Below, piece by piece: positions 25,348-32,281 of a stretch of 55,252 nt of DNA. Origin of the DNA: Companilactobacillus insicii (GTDB taxonomy: Bacteria; Bacillota; Bacilli; Lactobacillales; Lactobacillaceae). The translations under genes and the position numbers were made by a program. The DNA lies in contig NZ_RHNU01000015.1 in the NCBI RefSeq assembly GCF_003946015.1, forward strand, positions 1-55,252. The letters run 5' to 3'. Under the pieces are notes generated by a model that was not told the origin of the DNA, made no database searches, and worked only from the letters and a program-made list of their open reading frames with translations. Position 1 is the first letter of the stretch, and each line of letters starts with the position of its first letter.

Positions 25348-25390
25348 AAAAGAGGCCAACTTCTGAAAAGAAGTTGACCTCTTTTATTAA
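25348..25390 (+). terminator. intrinsic terminator
   Basis: AAAAGAGG.AACTTC and GAAGTT.CCTCTTTTA form the stem with a U-rich tail. It ends the epimerase/permease transcript. Confidence 0.9.
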
Positions 25391-25459
25391 AACGATAATG
25401 ATAATTGCGTCTAGCGCTCATACCACGAACGGTCTAACCGTCCTTCCTATAATGTAATA

Positions 25460-26365
25460 CTATAATGTTGTGTCGTTTCCGTCAACAAGTTTGATTAATA
25501 TTGTATTGAAACTCATAATTTTAGGAGAATTTTTGTAATAATTTTTGTTAAGTTCAATTTGCTCTAGAAGTTTATTAAATGATTTTATATTATTCGAAAC
25601 AACTGATTTATTACATAACTTTTTGTGCAGGAAGAATATACTTATAAGATCATTGATTTTAACGTCATTCAAATGTTTCTTATTTAAAATTTTGTAATTA
25701 TCTCTATTAATATTTTTAATATTTATTGATGTTGAAATTCGCTCTATTGGCTCAAATAGATTTATAAGAATACAGGAATTATGTGCAGATACATTTCTTA
25801 AGTGCTTAACATTGTATAGGAGTTCTTTTATAACTTTCAAATCTTTATATCTTTTTTCTTCATAATAAAATTCTGTGAACTTTGCTAGAGTCCCGAATCC
25901 CGCACATTCTAAGAATGCCCATATTTCTGTATTTATGTGATGCTTGTTATAAAAGTCTGTTTTATATTCTTTAGGTTTCATCATAAACTTTATGGTTTCT
26001 GAGTAGTTCCACTCACTAAACCCTTTAAATCTTCTGACAATGGAATATCCATCTTCATTTGGATCTTGAGTAATCATATCTAATAGTTTTACTTTAAGTG
26101 AATGTTCGATGTCTAGTGACATGTCGAGGAGTATTTTTCGTAAATCTGAATCTATTGTGGCAATTTCTATTAAATATTGGAAATCTAGATCTATATAAGT
26201 GCCATTAGATTTTTTAAAGTTATTTCTAAATGCTGTAAGTTTAAAATAGTAGTTTTGATTCTTTAAATAATAAATCGCCTCTTTCTCAGAGATTAAATTA
26301 AAAGAAATACCTTTAGCTTTCATAATTTGAATCATTTGTTTATATGTTGCTTTATATTTAGCCAT
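25460..26365 (-). CDS. Abi_2/AbiF-like abortive infection protein (HEPN)
   Basis: 301 residues. The N-terminus (KGISFNLISEKEAIYYLKNQNYY) is the Abi_2 signature seen in AbiD and AbiF of lactococci. RNVSAH at 190-195 is a HEPN R-N-x3-H active site, so a ribonuclease function is likely. DMSLDIEHSLKVKLL at 81-95 matches the helix that precedes it in the family. AT-rich compared with neighbours, suggesting transfer. Two copies of a small RNA locus lie just upstream on the opposite strand, and a remnant of a second gene of this type lies between them. Confidence 0.85.
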   Translation of the reverse strand: MAKYKATYKQMIQIMKAKGISFNLISEKEAIYYLKNQNYYFKLTAFRNNFKKSNGTYIDLDFQYLIEIATIDSDLRKILLDMSLDIEHSLKVKLLDMITQDPNEDGYSIVRRFKGFSEWNYSETIKFMMKPKEYKTDFYNKHHINTEIWAFLECAGFGTLAKFTEFYYEEKRYKDLKVIKELLYNVKHLRNVSAHNSCILINLFEPIERISTSINIKNINRDNYKILNKKHLNDVKINDLISIFFLHKKLCNKSVVSNNIKSFNKLLEQIELNKNYYKNSPKIMSFNTILIKLVDGNDTTL

Positions 26366-26394
26366 ATTTAAATAATTCCTTTGATTCTTATTGA

Positions 26395-26423
26395 TTGTAA
26401 AGAATTTTCACTGCTGATATAAT
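26395..26423 (+). promoter_or_regulatory. promoter of small RNA copy 1
   Basis: TTGTAA (26395-26400) and TATAAT (26418-26423) with a 17-bp spacer. The box and spacer are almost identical to the promoter at 26581. Confidence 0.75.
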
Positions 26424-26429
26424 ATGCGT

Positions 26430-26513
26430 GTAATAAGAAGCAGTGACTATGAAACTATTAATTCAATCTAATGAAAAAGCCATCAGACTCGTCAAAGCTA
26501 AGATGGCTTTTTT
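26430..26513 (+). ncRNA. small RNA near AbiF-like gene, copy 1
   Basis: About 84 nt from the expected start to a terminator with AAAAAGCCATC / GATGGCTTTTTT. It carries the conserved word GTGACTATGAAACTATT and a 17-nt terminator loop. Divergent from the Abi_2 gene. Comparative work has described an abiF RNA motif next to such genes; whether this is that motif needs a covariance search. Confidence 0.6.
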
Positions 26514-26517
26514 ACGT

Positions 26518-26580
26518 CTGGCTGTTCTTCCTATGATGTTGTGTCGTTTCCGTCAACAATTTTGATTAATGTCTTATTGA
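26518..26580 (-). pseudogene. 3' remnant of a second Abi_2 gene
   Basis: On the minus strand the frame reads TLIKIVDGNDTTS then stop, nearly identical to the last residues (TILIKLVDGNDTTL) of the intact Abi_2 gene. The remnant is fused directly to a copy of that gene's upstream promoter region, so a duplicated gene has lost its whole middle. Confidence 0.75.
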
Positions 26581-26609
26581 TTGTAAAGGATTTTCACTGC
26601 TGATATAAT
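26581..26609 (+). promoter_or_regulatory. promoter of small RNA copy 2
   Basis: TTGTAA (26581-26586) and TATAAT (26604-26609), spacer 17 bp, matching the promoter of copy 1 except for two bases. Confidence 0.75.
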
Positions 26610-26615
26610 GTGTAT

Positions 26616-26742
26616 GTAATAAAAAACGACGAGTCGTAATAGACTCGCCACGATAGCCCGTTAAGAAGAAACGGTGACTATGAAACTATTTTAAAACTAA
26701 TGATAAAAGTCATCAGCCTGCCAAAGTTAAGATGGCTTTTTT
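26616..26742 (+). ncRNA. small RNA near AbiF-like gene, copy 2
   Basis: About 127 nt. It has two extra 5' hairpins compared with copy 1 (CGAGTC/GACTCG and CCGTT/AACGG), then the shared GTGACTATGAAACTATT and a terminator, AAAAGTCATC / GATGGCTTTT. Copy 1 has GCCATC/GATGGC where copy 2 has GTCATC/GATGGC, so pairing is kept. It converges on a small minus-strand ORF. Confidence 0.6.
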
Positions 26743-26756
26743 CATGTCCTCATTTC

Positions 26757-26885
26757 TTACCATTCTGAAGGTACGTCAGAATTGCCAATAAAACCAGACA
26801 AGACATCAGCATTAACTCCAGAGTACCATGGATGGATAATACTAAGTGCTTCTCCTTTCAATAGAATTAGATACGTATAAACCAT
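26757..26885 (-). CDS. 42-residue small protein
   Basis: An ORF with an excellent RBS, AGGAGGTGAT, 4 nt before the ATG. The protein starts MVYTYLILLKG, then is polar and ends SDVPSEW. The first ten residues are hydrophobic but too few for a full membrane span. It converges on small RNA copy 2, whose terminator also has a T-tract on this strand. It may be a toxin-like peptide or a regulator; I do not recognise it. Confidence 0.5.
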   Translation of the reverse strand: MVYTYLILLKGEALSIIHPWYSGVNADVLSGFIGNSDVPSEW

Positions 26886-27072
26886 ACGCATCACCTCCTA
26901 AATAAGAATTAGCCACCTTCTTAACTAACTAACGCCATTCTATTATCCTATACATCAGCTTATTTTCTATGCAATAAGCATAACGAATAATTCGTATTAA
27001 ATATAAAAAATTAAATGTCAGTAATACTAATAAGACAATTTATAAAAAATAACTTTTTTCACAAGATAGCAA
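26886..27072. other. AT-rich intergenic region
   Basis: It holds the likely minus-strand promoter of the 42-residue ORF (TTGCAT near 26970, with TAGGATAAT about 18 bp further) and a very AT-rich tract to 27060. No other feature is visible. Confidence 0.35.
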
Positions 27073-27126
27073 ACAAGCGTGAATAAATCCTAGTAGAGTC
27101 AGGATTTACTCACGCTTGTTTTATTT
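27073..27126. terminator. intrinsic terminator
   Basis: AACAAGCGTGA.TAAATCC and GGATTTA.TCACGCTTGTT form a 19-bp stem. The better U-tract (TTTTATTT) is on the plus strand, but it also lies downstream of the minus-strand SLAP gene. Confidence 0.8.
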
Positions 27127-27144
27127 ACATTGTTTATCAAAACA

Positions 27145-27329
27145 GCTGGAAGGAGCAAGAAAATTAGTCGCTGTGAAGGTGGTGTAAGGTCGGTGGTTTT
27201 CCGACCTTACACCACGGGACGAATTTTGAAATTCGCGTACTTTGCGAAGTTCAAAATCGAGACCCGAGACCGCTTTGTGGCTCGGGACGGTCCCATAGCG
27301 ACTCCATTTTCTGGCTCCTGGAGGCGGAA
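27145..27329 (-). repeat. family 2 structured repeat, copy 2
   Basis: On the minus strand it runs from CGCCTCC to CCAGC, like copy 1. The outer stem is AGGAGC.AGAAAAT with ATTTTCT.GCTCCT, different bases from copy 1 but again paired. CCCGAG/CTCGGG replaces TTCGAG/CTCGAA. The last hairpin is a perfect GTGGTGTAAGGTCGG / CCGACCTTACACCAC. It lies 28 bp downstream of the SLAP gene stop, in sense orientation. Confidence 0.7.
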
Positions 27330-27357
27330 TATTACCTTTAAACACAGAGTTTTGAAA

Positions 27358-29187
27358 TTATTTTGCAATACCAAAGTTATTATCAGTTTCAATATTGACG
27401 TCACTCAAGTTAAAATTCAAAGATGCATGAGATCCATCAATCCACTCATGACTGCCGACTTGGAAGAACAATTCTCCGTTAGCATTCTTTACTATCTTGA
27501 ATACTCTCCAACTAGTTCCACCCGTTACAGGTGAAGTTTCGTAACCATTGTTAGAATCATTGTAGAAGTACGTTCCACCGTTAATTACCGTAGCAACCTT
27601 ATTATTGATAGTTGTAGGAGTCTCGGTAGGAGCGTTAGTTGCACTCAATGAAAAATCAGGTTCGTATCCAGCATTTTGATAGACGGAATCATCTTTGACA
27701 TTAGTGTACTTAGCGAGAATCCACGAATTAGGCCCTACTTGGAAGAAGTAAGTCTTATTCTTGTTGTAAACGATTCCTAAGATATTGTAAGACGTTCCCG
27801 CTTGATTCTTATCAGTTGTGAATGAGTTGGTTGAAGTGTCATAAATCTGTGCGTTAGCAGTAGTAGTCAAGACGTACTTCACAGTAGGAGTGGTTGTATT
27901 ATCTACCGTTTTAACAGTCACTGCGCTAGACTTGATCCATTGATTATCAGCGACTTTGTAATACAAGACACCGTTGACTGTCTTAGAATCACTGATGTTC
28001 CACTCGGTATCCTTAGTTAGGACATATTGAGTGGAAACAAATTGGTCATTAAATATTTCAGCGTAGTTGTTTACTTTAGCAACTTTGTTATTTGAAGTAG
28101 AAGTAGAGTTATTTACTTGATTGCCACTGGCATCAAATACCTTAATTGTGTTGCCAAGCAACCATTCATGAGTAGCAATTCGGTAATATTGATTGCCATT
28201 GATCGTTTTAGTACCGGTCAATTTCCATCTGGAATACTGATCGTAGAACTTGCCAGTAGGATTACCATTATCGTCATATGAATTGGTACCGGAACCGGCA
28301 TTGCTTAATACTTCGCCGATGTAACCAGTAGTCTTAGTAATGTTGCTAGATGCATTGGCGTTAGTGTCAACACTTGGATCAGTTGTATCAGCAGCACTTA
28401 CGACTTTGCCGGTACTATCTGCGACAGTCATTGCACTAGCAGATATCCATTGGTTAGTAGCCACACGGTAATAGGTGATACCATTGACGACCTTCATAGC
28501 GTCTAGCTTCCACGAAGTATAGTAGTTGCCAAAGGCATTATTAGTCATATTACCCTTATCGTCGTATGACAAGGTTCCACCCTTTTGAATAGTACCGATG
28601 TAGCCAGGAGTCTTAGTTATAGTAGTAGAGTTAATTGCTTCGTTGACCAATGTTCCACCGGCATCATGCACAGTCATAGCTGTGGCATTGATCCATTGAT
28701 TGGTAGCAACCTTGTAGTAGGTCGTTCCGTTGATAGTCTTTTTGGCGCTTAACTTCCAAGCGGTGTAGTTAGCGAATGTTTGGCCAGTATACTTACCATT
28801 GTCATCAACTGAGACAGTTCCACCTTTAAGGATACGTCCAATATAACCTGAAGTTTTGACTTCAGTAGTGGAAGTAGTTCCAGTATTAGTATTACCAGTA
28901 GCACCTTGAATCTCGATTGAGTCAGCCCGTAGCCATTCATTGGTAGCAACCTTATAATAGGTAACTCCACCAATAGTAGTAGACTTACCGAGTTGCCAAG
29001 AAGTGAAATTATCTACCGTGCGACCAATAGCCTTACCATTAGCATCATAGAGAGTACCGCCGCCACGCTTGACGACACCGACTAGTTTAGATGCCGCTTC
29101 GACATTTTGCGCCGATACATTAGTTAGTATTCCCGGTGCCAGCAAAACCGCCATTGCCGTACCAAGAAGTAGCGAGTTCTTCTTCAT
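27358..29187 (-). CDS. secreted SLAP-domain surface protein, seven repeats
   Basis: 609 residues from the ATG at 29187 (GGGAGGGAT upstream). A Sec signal peptide MKKNSLLLGTAMAVLLAPG with cleavage near VSA or VEA is followed by seven repeats of about 60-65 residues. Each ends in a W-x-[IV/L] block such as YYKVATNQWINA (repeats end near residues 95, 165, 240, 325, 400, 475 and 600). These are SLAP (S-layer protein A) cell-wall binding repeats, and no other domain is present. Probably a non-covalently bound wall protein; function unknown. Confidence 0.85.
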   Translation of the reverse strand: MKKNSLLLGTAMAVLLAPGILTNVSAQNVEAASKLVGVVKRGGGTLYDANGKAIGRTVDNFTSWQLGKSTTIGGVTYYKVATNEWLRADSIEIQGATGNTNTGTTSTTEVKTSGYIGRILKGGTVSVDDNGKYTGQTFANYTAWKLSAKKTINGTTYYKVATNQWINATAMTVHDAGGTLVNEAINSTTITKTPGYIGTIQKGGTLSYDDKGNMTNNAFGNYYTSWKLDAMKVVNGITYYRVATNQWISASAMTVADSTGKVVSAADTTDPSVDTNANASSNITKTTGYIGEVLSNAGSGTNSYDDNGNPTGKFYDQYSRWKLTGTKTINGNQYYRIATHEWLLGNTIKVFDASGNQVNNSTSTSNNKVAKVNNYAEIFNDQFVSTQYVLTKDTEWNISDSKTVNGVLYYKVADNQWIKSSAVTVKTVDNTTTPTVKYVLTTTANAQIYDTSTNSFTTDKNQAGTSYNILGIVYNKNKTYFFQVGPNSWILAKYTNVKDDSVYQNAGYEPDFSLSATNAPTETPTTINNKVATVINGGTYFYNDSNNGYETSPVTGGTSWRVFKIVKNANGELFFQVGSHEWIDGSHASLNFNLSDVNIETDNNFGIAK

Positions 29188-29312
29188 GATAAATATCCCT
29201 CCCATTGAGCATATTTAAATCCAGCATATTCTCTTATGTAGTCTTTAACAATTGATTCAGAAGTTCTTATATCATTCTTTAAAATTCTACGTAATTCAAG
29301 TAGACGGAATTA

Positions 29313-29353
29313 TTGAAAGTCGCTAATAATCATTGTACAATTTGTTGTACAAT
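29313..29353 (+). promoter_or_regulatory. promoter and operator of the yefM-yoeB pair
   Basis: TTGAAA (29313-29318) and TACAAT (29336-29341), spacer 17 bp. A perfect inverted repeat, ATTGTACAA-TTTG-TTGTACAAT (29332-29353), covers the -10 box. Both halves contain TGTACA, the core bound by YefM in E. coli, so autorepression by YefM/YoeB is likely. Confidence 0.8.
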
Positions 29354-29373
29354 AAAAATATGAGGTAATTATA

Positions 29374-29655
29374 ATGGAAGCAGTGTCTTATTCTAATTTT
29401 CGTCAAAACTTAAAAAAGTATTTTAAGCAAGTAAATCAAAATTCGGAACCATTAATCGTTACGAATAAAAATGTGGAGGATGATGTTGTGGTTATGTCAA
29501 AGGATGATTACGATTCAATGACTGAAACAATGAGAATTATGTCTAATTCAGAGTTGATGGAAAGATTGCAAAATTCTGAAAAGCAATTCAATAGTAATGG
29601 ATTTAAAGAACATGAATTGATTGATGAAGATGATGAGAAAAACGTGGTCAGATGA
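29374..29655 (+). CDS. yefM: Phd/YefM-family antitoxin
   Basis: 93 residues. The N-terminal DNA-binding region (MEAVSYSNFRQNLKKYFKQV) and PLIVTNKN...VVVMSKDDYDSM are typical of YefM. The acidic C-terminal tail would wrap the toxin. TATGAGG precedes the ATG. It overlaps the toxin gene by about 20 bp and probably represses its own promoter through the TGTACA dyad. Confidence 0.92.
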   Translation: MEAVSYSNFRQNLKKYFKQVNQNSEPLIVTNKNVEDDVVVMSKDDYDSMTETMRIMSNSELMERLQNSEKQFNSNGFKEHELIDEDDEKNVVR

Positions 29656-29890
29656 AGCGTGGGACGGATACATGTATTGGTATGATCAAGGTAATAATAA
29701 AATGATTAAAAGAATCAACAAGCTAATAAAAGATATTGAAAGACATCCTTTCAATGGTTTGGGTAAACCTGAACCTCTAAAGTATGAACTAGCAGGTAAG
29801 TGGTCACGAAGGATAACTGCAGAACATAGGCTAGTATATGTTGTTCAGGACAATCAGTTATTTATATATTCTGTGATAGATCATTATTAA
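29633..29890 (+). CDS. yoeB: YoeB-family mRNA interferase toxin
   Basis: 85 residues from the ATG at 29633; in-frame ATGs at 29624 and 29630 are also possible. TWSDEAWDGYMYW, RHPFNGLGKPEPLK and WSRRITAEHRLVYVV are hallmark YoeB/Txe blocks. The catalytic Glu, Arg and His (Glu-His-Arg in TAEHRL) and the C-terminal HY are intact. It cleaves mRNA in the ribosomal A site. Coupled to yefM. Confidence 0.93.
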   Translation: MRKTWSDEAWDGYMYWYDQGNNKMIKRINKLIKDIERHPFNGLGKPEPLKYELAGKWSRRITAEHRLVYVVQDNQLFIYSVIDHY

Positions 29891-29892
29891 CA

Positions 29893-29930
29893 ATAAAAGG
29901 AGCAAGCCGTCAGGTTTGCTCCTTAATTAT
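29893..29930. terminator. intrinsic terminator
   Basis: AAGGAGCAA and TTGCTCCTT form the stem between convergent yoeB and the lipoprotein gene; AT-rich on both sides. Confidence 0.8.
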
Positions 29931-29937
29931 TATAATC

Positions 29938-30822
29938 TTATCTAACTTGTGCATCAGATGGTTTAATAGTTGTTCTACCATCAGCAGCAGCGTTCTTAAT
30001 TGCACGAACGATATCATTGTCACTCCAAGCGCCAACATTCTTAACACCTTGGTTTGTTAAGTCTTGTCTAGCCTTAGCGATATCTTCATCAGTAATCTTC
30101 TTACCGTCAACTTCCTTCTTCTCAATATCGAAGTCACCCTTAGCAGCAGGATTGTTGCTATCGTCAGATGAGTCATTTGAGTTATTGTCAGTTGATGAAG
30201 AATTAGAATCAGAACTGTTATTATCAGCAGTAGTATTCTCAGAAGTAGAAGAGCTAGCAGGTAAGTTATCCAATAACTTCTTAGCCTTCTTATAAATATC
30301 TGAGTAATACTTGCCCTTAATACCATCAGCGTTGGTTACTTGTTCAAGCAACGTACGAGCTTGGTCGTTATTGTTGGACTTGATCAATTCCTTAGCTGTT
30401 TTGATATTAGCGTTGTAATCACTACGTCTTCTAATAATAGTCTTAACTTGTGATAGTAACTTCTTAGAATGACTAGTCATCTTACTATTACCATCAGTTT
30501 GATTCTTAGCTGTTGTCAAAGATTTCTTAGCGTCAGTGAATTCACGATCCTTCATGTCTTCAATAGCGTCAGCAAGTTTGTCAGCTTGGATCTCAGATGC
30601 CTTAGATTTTTTAGTATTCTTAGCTTCATTTGCGGATTCAAAGTGATCTGCGGCTGTCTCATAGTCCTTCTTATCTACAGCCTTATTACCTTTAGACATC
30701 TCGGTTTTGTAATCATTGTTGTTATTAGAGCTTGATGAAGATGTAGACGATGAACCATTGCTACAACCAACAAGCAAAATACCAACAAAAGTTGTTGCGA
30801 GTAATGCTAGTGCTTTTTTCAT
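29938..30822 (-). CDS. secreted lipoprotein with repeat-like helical region
   Basis: 294 residues from the ATG at 30822 (TAGGAGGAA upstream). A lipoprotein signal peptide ends in LVGC (Cys20). A Ser/Asn-rich linker follows, then a Lys/Glu/Ala-rich helical domain (about 35-165) that resembles a TPR-type stretch, a second Ser/Asn linker and a conserved C-terminal domain (about 225-294, GKKITDEDIAKARQDL). I recognise this as a common lactobacillus lipoprotein layout but not a function. Confidence 0.8.
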   Translation of the reverse strand: MKKALALLATTFVGILLVGCSNGSSSTSSSSSNNNNDYKTEMSKGNKAVDKKDYETAADHFESANEAKNTKKSKASEIQADKLADAIEDMKDREFTDAKKSLTTAKNQTDGNSKMTSHSKKLLSQVKTIIRRRSDYNANIKTAKELIKSNNNDQARTLLEQVTNADGIKGKYYSDIYKKAKKLLDNLPASSSTSENTTADNNSSDSNSSSTDNNSNDSSDDSNNPAAKGDFDIEKKEVDGKKITDEDIAKARQDLTNQGVKNVGAWSDNDIVRAIKNAAADGRTTIKPSDAQVR

Positions 30823-31068
30823 ATAATTCCTCCTAAAGATGCTGACTGAATTATACCATGTTAAGTAGTGATTCAAAAATATGGTCGATTACATAATTAT
30901 ATAATTTAAAATAGTATTTAAGTAATTGTATTCTCCCTTTGTCCTTTATATAGGTTAAATCTTAATACATAATATAAATACAGCTTGTCGAAGTGGTGGC
31001 TACTTTCAAGTAAAGCGAGGTATTGGCTATGAATAACATAGTTTAAACTCTAATGAAAGGAGTAGCAG
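30823..31068. other. intergenic region with toxin-mRNA leader
   Basis: Apart from the likely promoter (TTTATA near 30948 and CATAAT near 30971) it holds a G/C-rich leader (30984-31040, containing GTGGTGGC and two small inverted repeats) ahead of the RBS at 31056. No protein gene is visible before 31069. Confidence 0.4.
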
Positions 31069-31203
31069 TTGTATTATTTGCTAGCGTTGGGAGTCCTGCT
31101 TGGTGTACTAAAGGTAGTCGATACACAATCCGATGGATTGATGACTGCGCTCATACACCTTGTAGAGACGTACAGGGAACTAAAAAAGACGCTAAAAAAA
31201 TAA
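31069..31203 (+). CDS. 44-residue hydrophobic peptide, candidate type I toxin
   Basis: The start is TTG at 31069, 6 nt after AAAGGAG. An in-frame stop (TAG, 31063-31065) lies just upstream, so no longer version exists. The N-terminus YYLLALGVLLGVLKVV is a short hydrophobic helix and the C-terminus is basic (ELKKTLKK), a typical small membrane-toxin shape. The stop codon is part of the 5' arm of the terminator. A second RNA converges from the other strand. It lacks the Pro/Trp motif of Fst toxins, so it is not a recognised family. Confidence 0.6.
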   Translation: MYYLLALGVLLGVLKVVDTQSDGLMTALIHLVETYRELKKTLKK

Positions 31204-31242
31204 AGCCATGGTTGACTTGGACGGTCCCTGACTTTATTTTTT
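31194..31242. terminator. bidirectional terminator shared by the toxin mRNA and antisense RNA
   Basis: AAAAAATAAAG (31195-31205) and CTTTATTTTTT (31232-31242) form a perfect 11-bp stem, with CATGG/CCCTG-type pairing above it. Each strand has a U-tract. Confidence 0.8.
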
Positions 31243-31322
31243 GAGTTAGACTACCTGCCACCACGTTTGTGGGGTTGTGGCGGTATAGCACATTGTAGGT
31301 GCTTACCGTCTTTTTTTATTAC
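31195..31322 (-). ncRNA. putative antisense RNA converging on the 44-residue ORF
   Basis: About 125 nt on the minus strand, from a good promoter to the shared terminator. Its internal pairs include ACGGTAAG/CTATACCG and GCCAC/GTGGTGGC. The layout (convergent, overlapping at the terminator and the end of the ORF) is that of Fst/par type I loci. Pairing with the toxin leader is not obvious by eye. Confidence 0.5.
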
Positions 31323-31328
31323 AATCAT

Positions 31329-31357
31329 ATTTTAACAGCAAAAATCTCAAATCACAA
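31329..31357 (-). promoter_or_regulatory. promoter of the putative antisense RNA
   Basis: On the minus strand TTGTGA (31357-31352) and TAAAAT (31334-31329) are separated by exactly 17 bp. It points towards the 44-residue ORF. Confidence 0.65.
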
Positions 31358-31478
31358 TTAATTGAAAAAAGTTTCAAATAGTATTTCCGTTTTGGACCTT
31401 CTCACTCGTTATTATTTATGTAAGCAACTTAAACGGCCGATAAGTTCCTTACTAAATCAAACAAATGAGGTAAACACA

Positions 31479-31685
31479 ATGAGCTGGAAAAGAACTTCTC
31501 TTAATGTAACAATGGCGAACGACAAATATGTAGGTGGTAAGAAAATCAAACCATTCAACAATGTAGTTAAGGAGCCAACAAAGGAACAAATCAACTTATT
31601 CTCCGAAGCATTAACAATTCTGTCAGATGGGGATGCATTCGTTAAGGCAGAAGTAGTACAACACACTGACGTTGTTACAGACTAA
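31479..31685 (+). CDS. small DUF1659-like protein
   Basis: 68 residues from the ATG at 31479 (ATGAGGT upstream); longer versions lack an RBS. MSWKRTSLNVTMANDKYVGG resembles the DUF1659 proteins of lactobacilli and bacilli, which are usually paired with DUF2922, as here. Function unknown. Cytosolic, no membrane segment. Confidence 0.7.
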   Translation: MSWKRTSLNVTMANDKYVGGKKIKPFNNVVKEPTKEQINLFSEALTILSDGDAFVKAEVVQHTDVVTD

Positions 31686-31713
31686 TTAAGACTAAGAAAA
31701 GAGGACATATTAT

Positions 31714-31944
31714 ATGAAGAAACTACAATTAACATTCAAGACATCAAAAGGTCAAAAGCGTAATTTGGTATTGAATTACGTACGAGATGATCTAGACACA
31801 CCCACAGTTAGAAAGGCCATGGACAAGATCGTGGCTAGTCAATTATTTGAAAAAGACGGTATTAAACTATATATGCAAGTATCTGCTGCCAAATATGTGG
31901 AACGTACTGAAACGCACTTGTTTTCAGAAGATATGGTTGTTTAA
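31714..31944 (+). CDS. DUF2922 domain protein
   Basis: 76 residues, KKLQLTFKTSKGQKRNLVLNYVR... typical of DUF2922. RBS AAAAGAGGAC precedes the ATG. It is the second gene of a DUF1659/DUF2922 pair of unknown function common in Bacillota. A family 1 repeat starts 6 bp after its TAA. Confidence 0.85.
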   Translation: MKKLQLTFKTSKGQKRNLVLNYVRDDLDTPTVRKAMDKIVASQLFEKDGIKLYMQVSAAKYVERTETHLFSEDMVV

Positions 31945-31949
31945 GCGCT

Positions 31950-32066
31950 AGAGAGTGGAGAAAATCGGGAACTCCTGAGCATTACCTAGAATAGTGGGTT
32001 TGCCACGAAGTGGTGAAGCCACTATTCGTAGTAAGCGGAGGGAGTTGATTTTCGCAACTCGTTTCA
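31950..32066 (+). repeat. family 1 structured repeat, copy L
   Basis: AGAGAGTGG to AACTCGTTTC. Stems GAAAATC/GATTTTC, AACTCC/GGGAGTT, GCATTACCTA/TAGTAAGC, GAATAGTGG/CCACTATTC and GCCAC/GTGG(T). Sense orientation, directly after DUF2922. Confidence 0.8.
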
Positions 32067-32091
32067 GAATAGAATCCCAAAACCAACCAAT

Positions 32092-32124
32092 CAAACCTGT
32101 AACCCAACCGTTACAGGTTTTTTC
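32092..32124 (+). terminator. intrinsic terminator
   Basis: AACCTGTAAC and GTTACAGGTT form a perfect stem with TTTT following. It is almost identical to the terminator at 33949, on the other side of the membrane protein gene. Confidence 0.9.
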
Positions 32125-32193
32125 ATATTCTCTATATTAATAATTTTGTAAGTAATATAAAATTGAATTATCAAACGTACGCAGGGGGAAAAA

Positions 32194-32281
32194 TTGAAAA
32201 AGTCAATAAATAGTCGGGGGGGGGGGTACAGTACCTAACATCCTGCTACTCTGCCTTCTATATTCAGGGCTGACACTTTTT
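32194..32281 (+). other. 5' part of the membrane protein ORF, out of frame
   Basis: A TTG at 32194 (GGGGG 5 nt upstream) begins MKKSINSR and reads into a G11 tract, then stops at TAA 32236. After removal of one G the frame would continue through GTVPNILLLCLLYSGLTLF, a membrane helix, into the gene at 32282. So the real N-terminus seems to be here and the gene is out of frame in this genome. Confidence 0.65.
32216..32226 (+). repeat. poly-G tract (G11)
   Basis: Eleven consecutive G in an AT-rich gene start. Tracts of this kind slip during replication and switch genes. G10 or G13 would restore the frame. Confidence 0.8.

Noticed and set aside
26451-26569. 38-codon ORF starting MKLLIQSNEK in small RNA copy 1
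   Set aside because: It reads through the terminator, lacks an RBS, and in copy 2 the same ATG is followed by a stop after three codons.
27130-27534. ORF of about 134 codons on the plus strand
   Set aside because: It covers family 2 copy 2 and the antisense strand of the SLAP gene; no RBS.
31053-31244. 63-codon ATG ORF (MKGVAVVLFAS)
   Set aside because: No RBS before its ATG, and it runs through the terminator. The overlapping TTG ORF at 31069 has the RBS.
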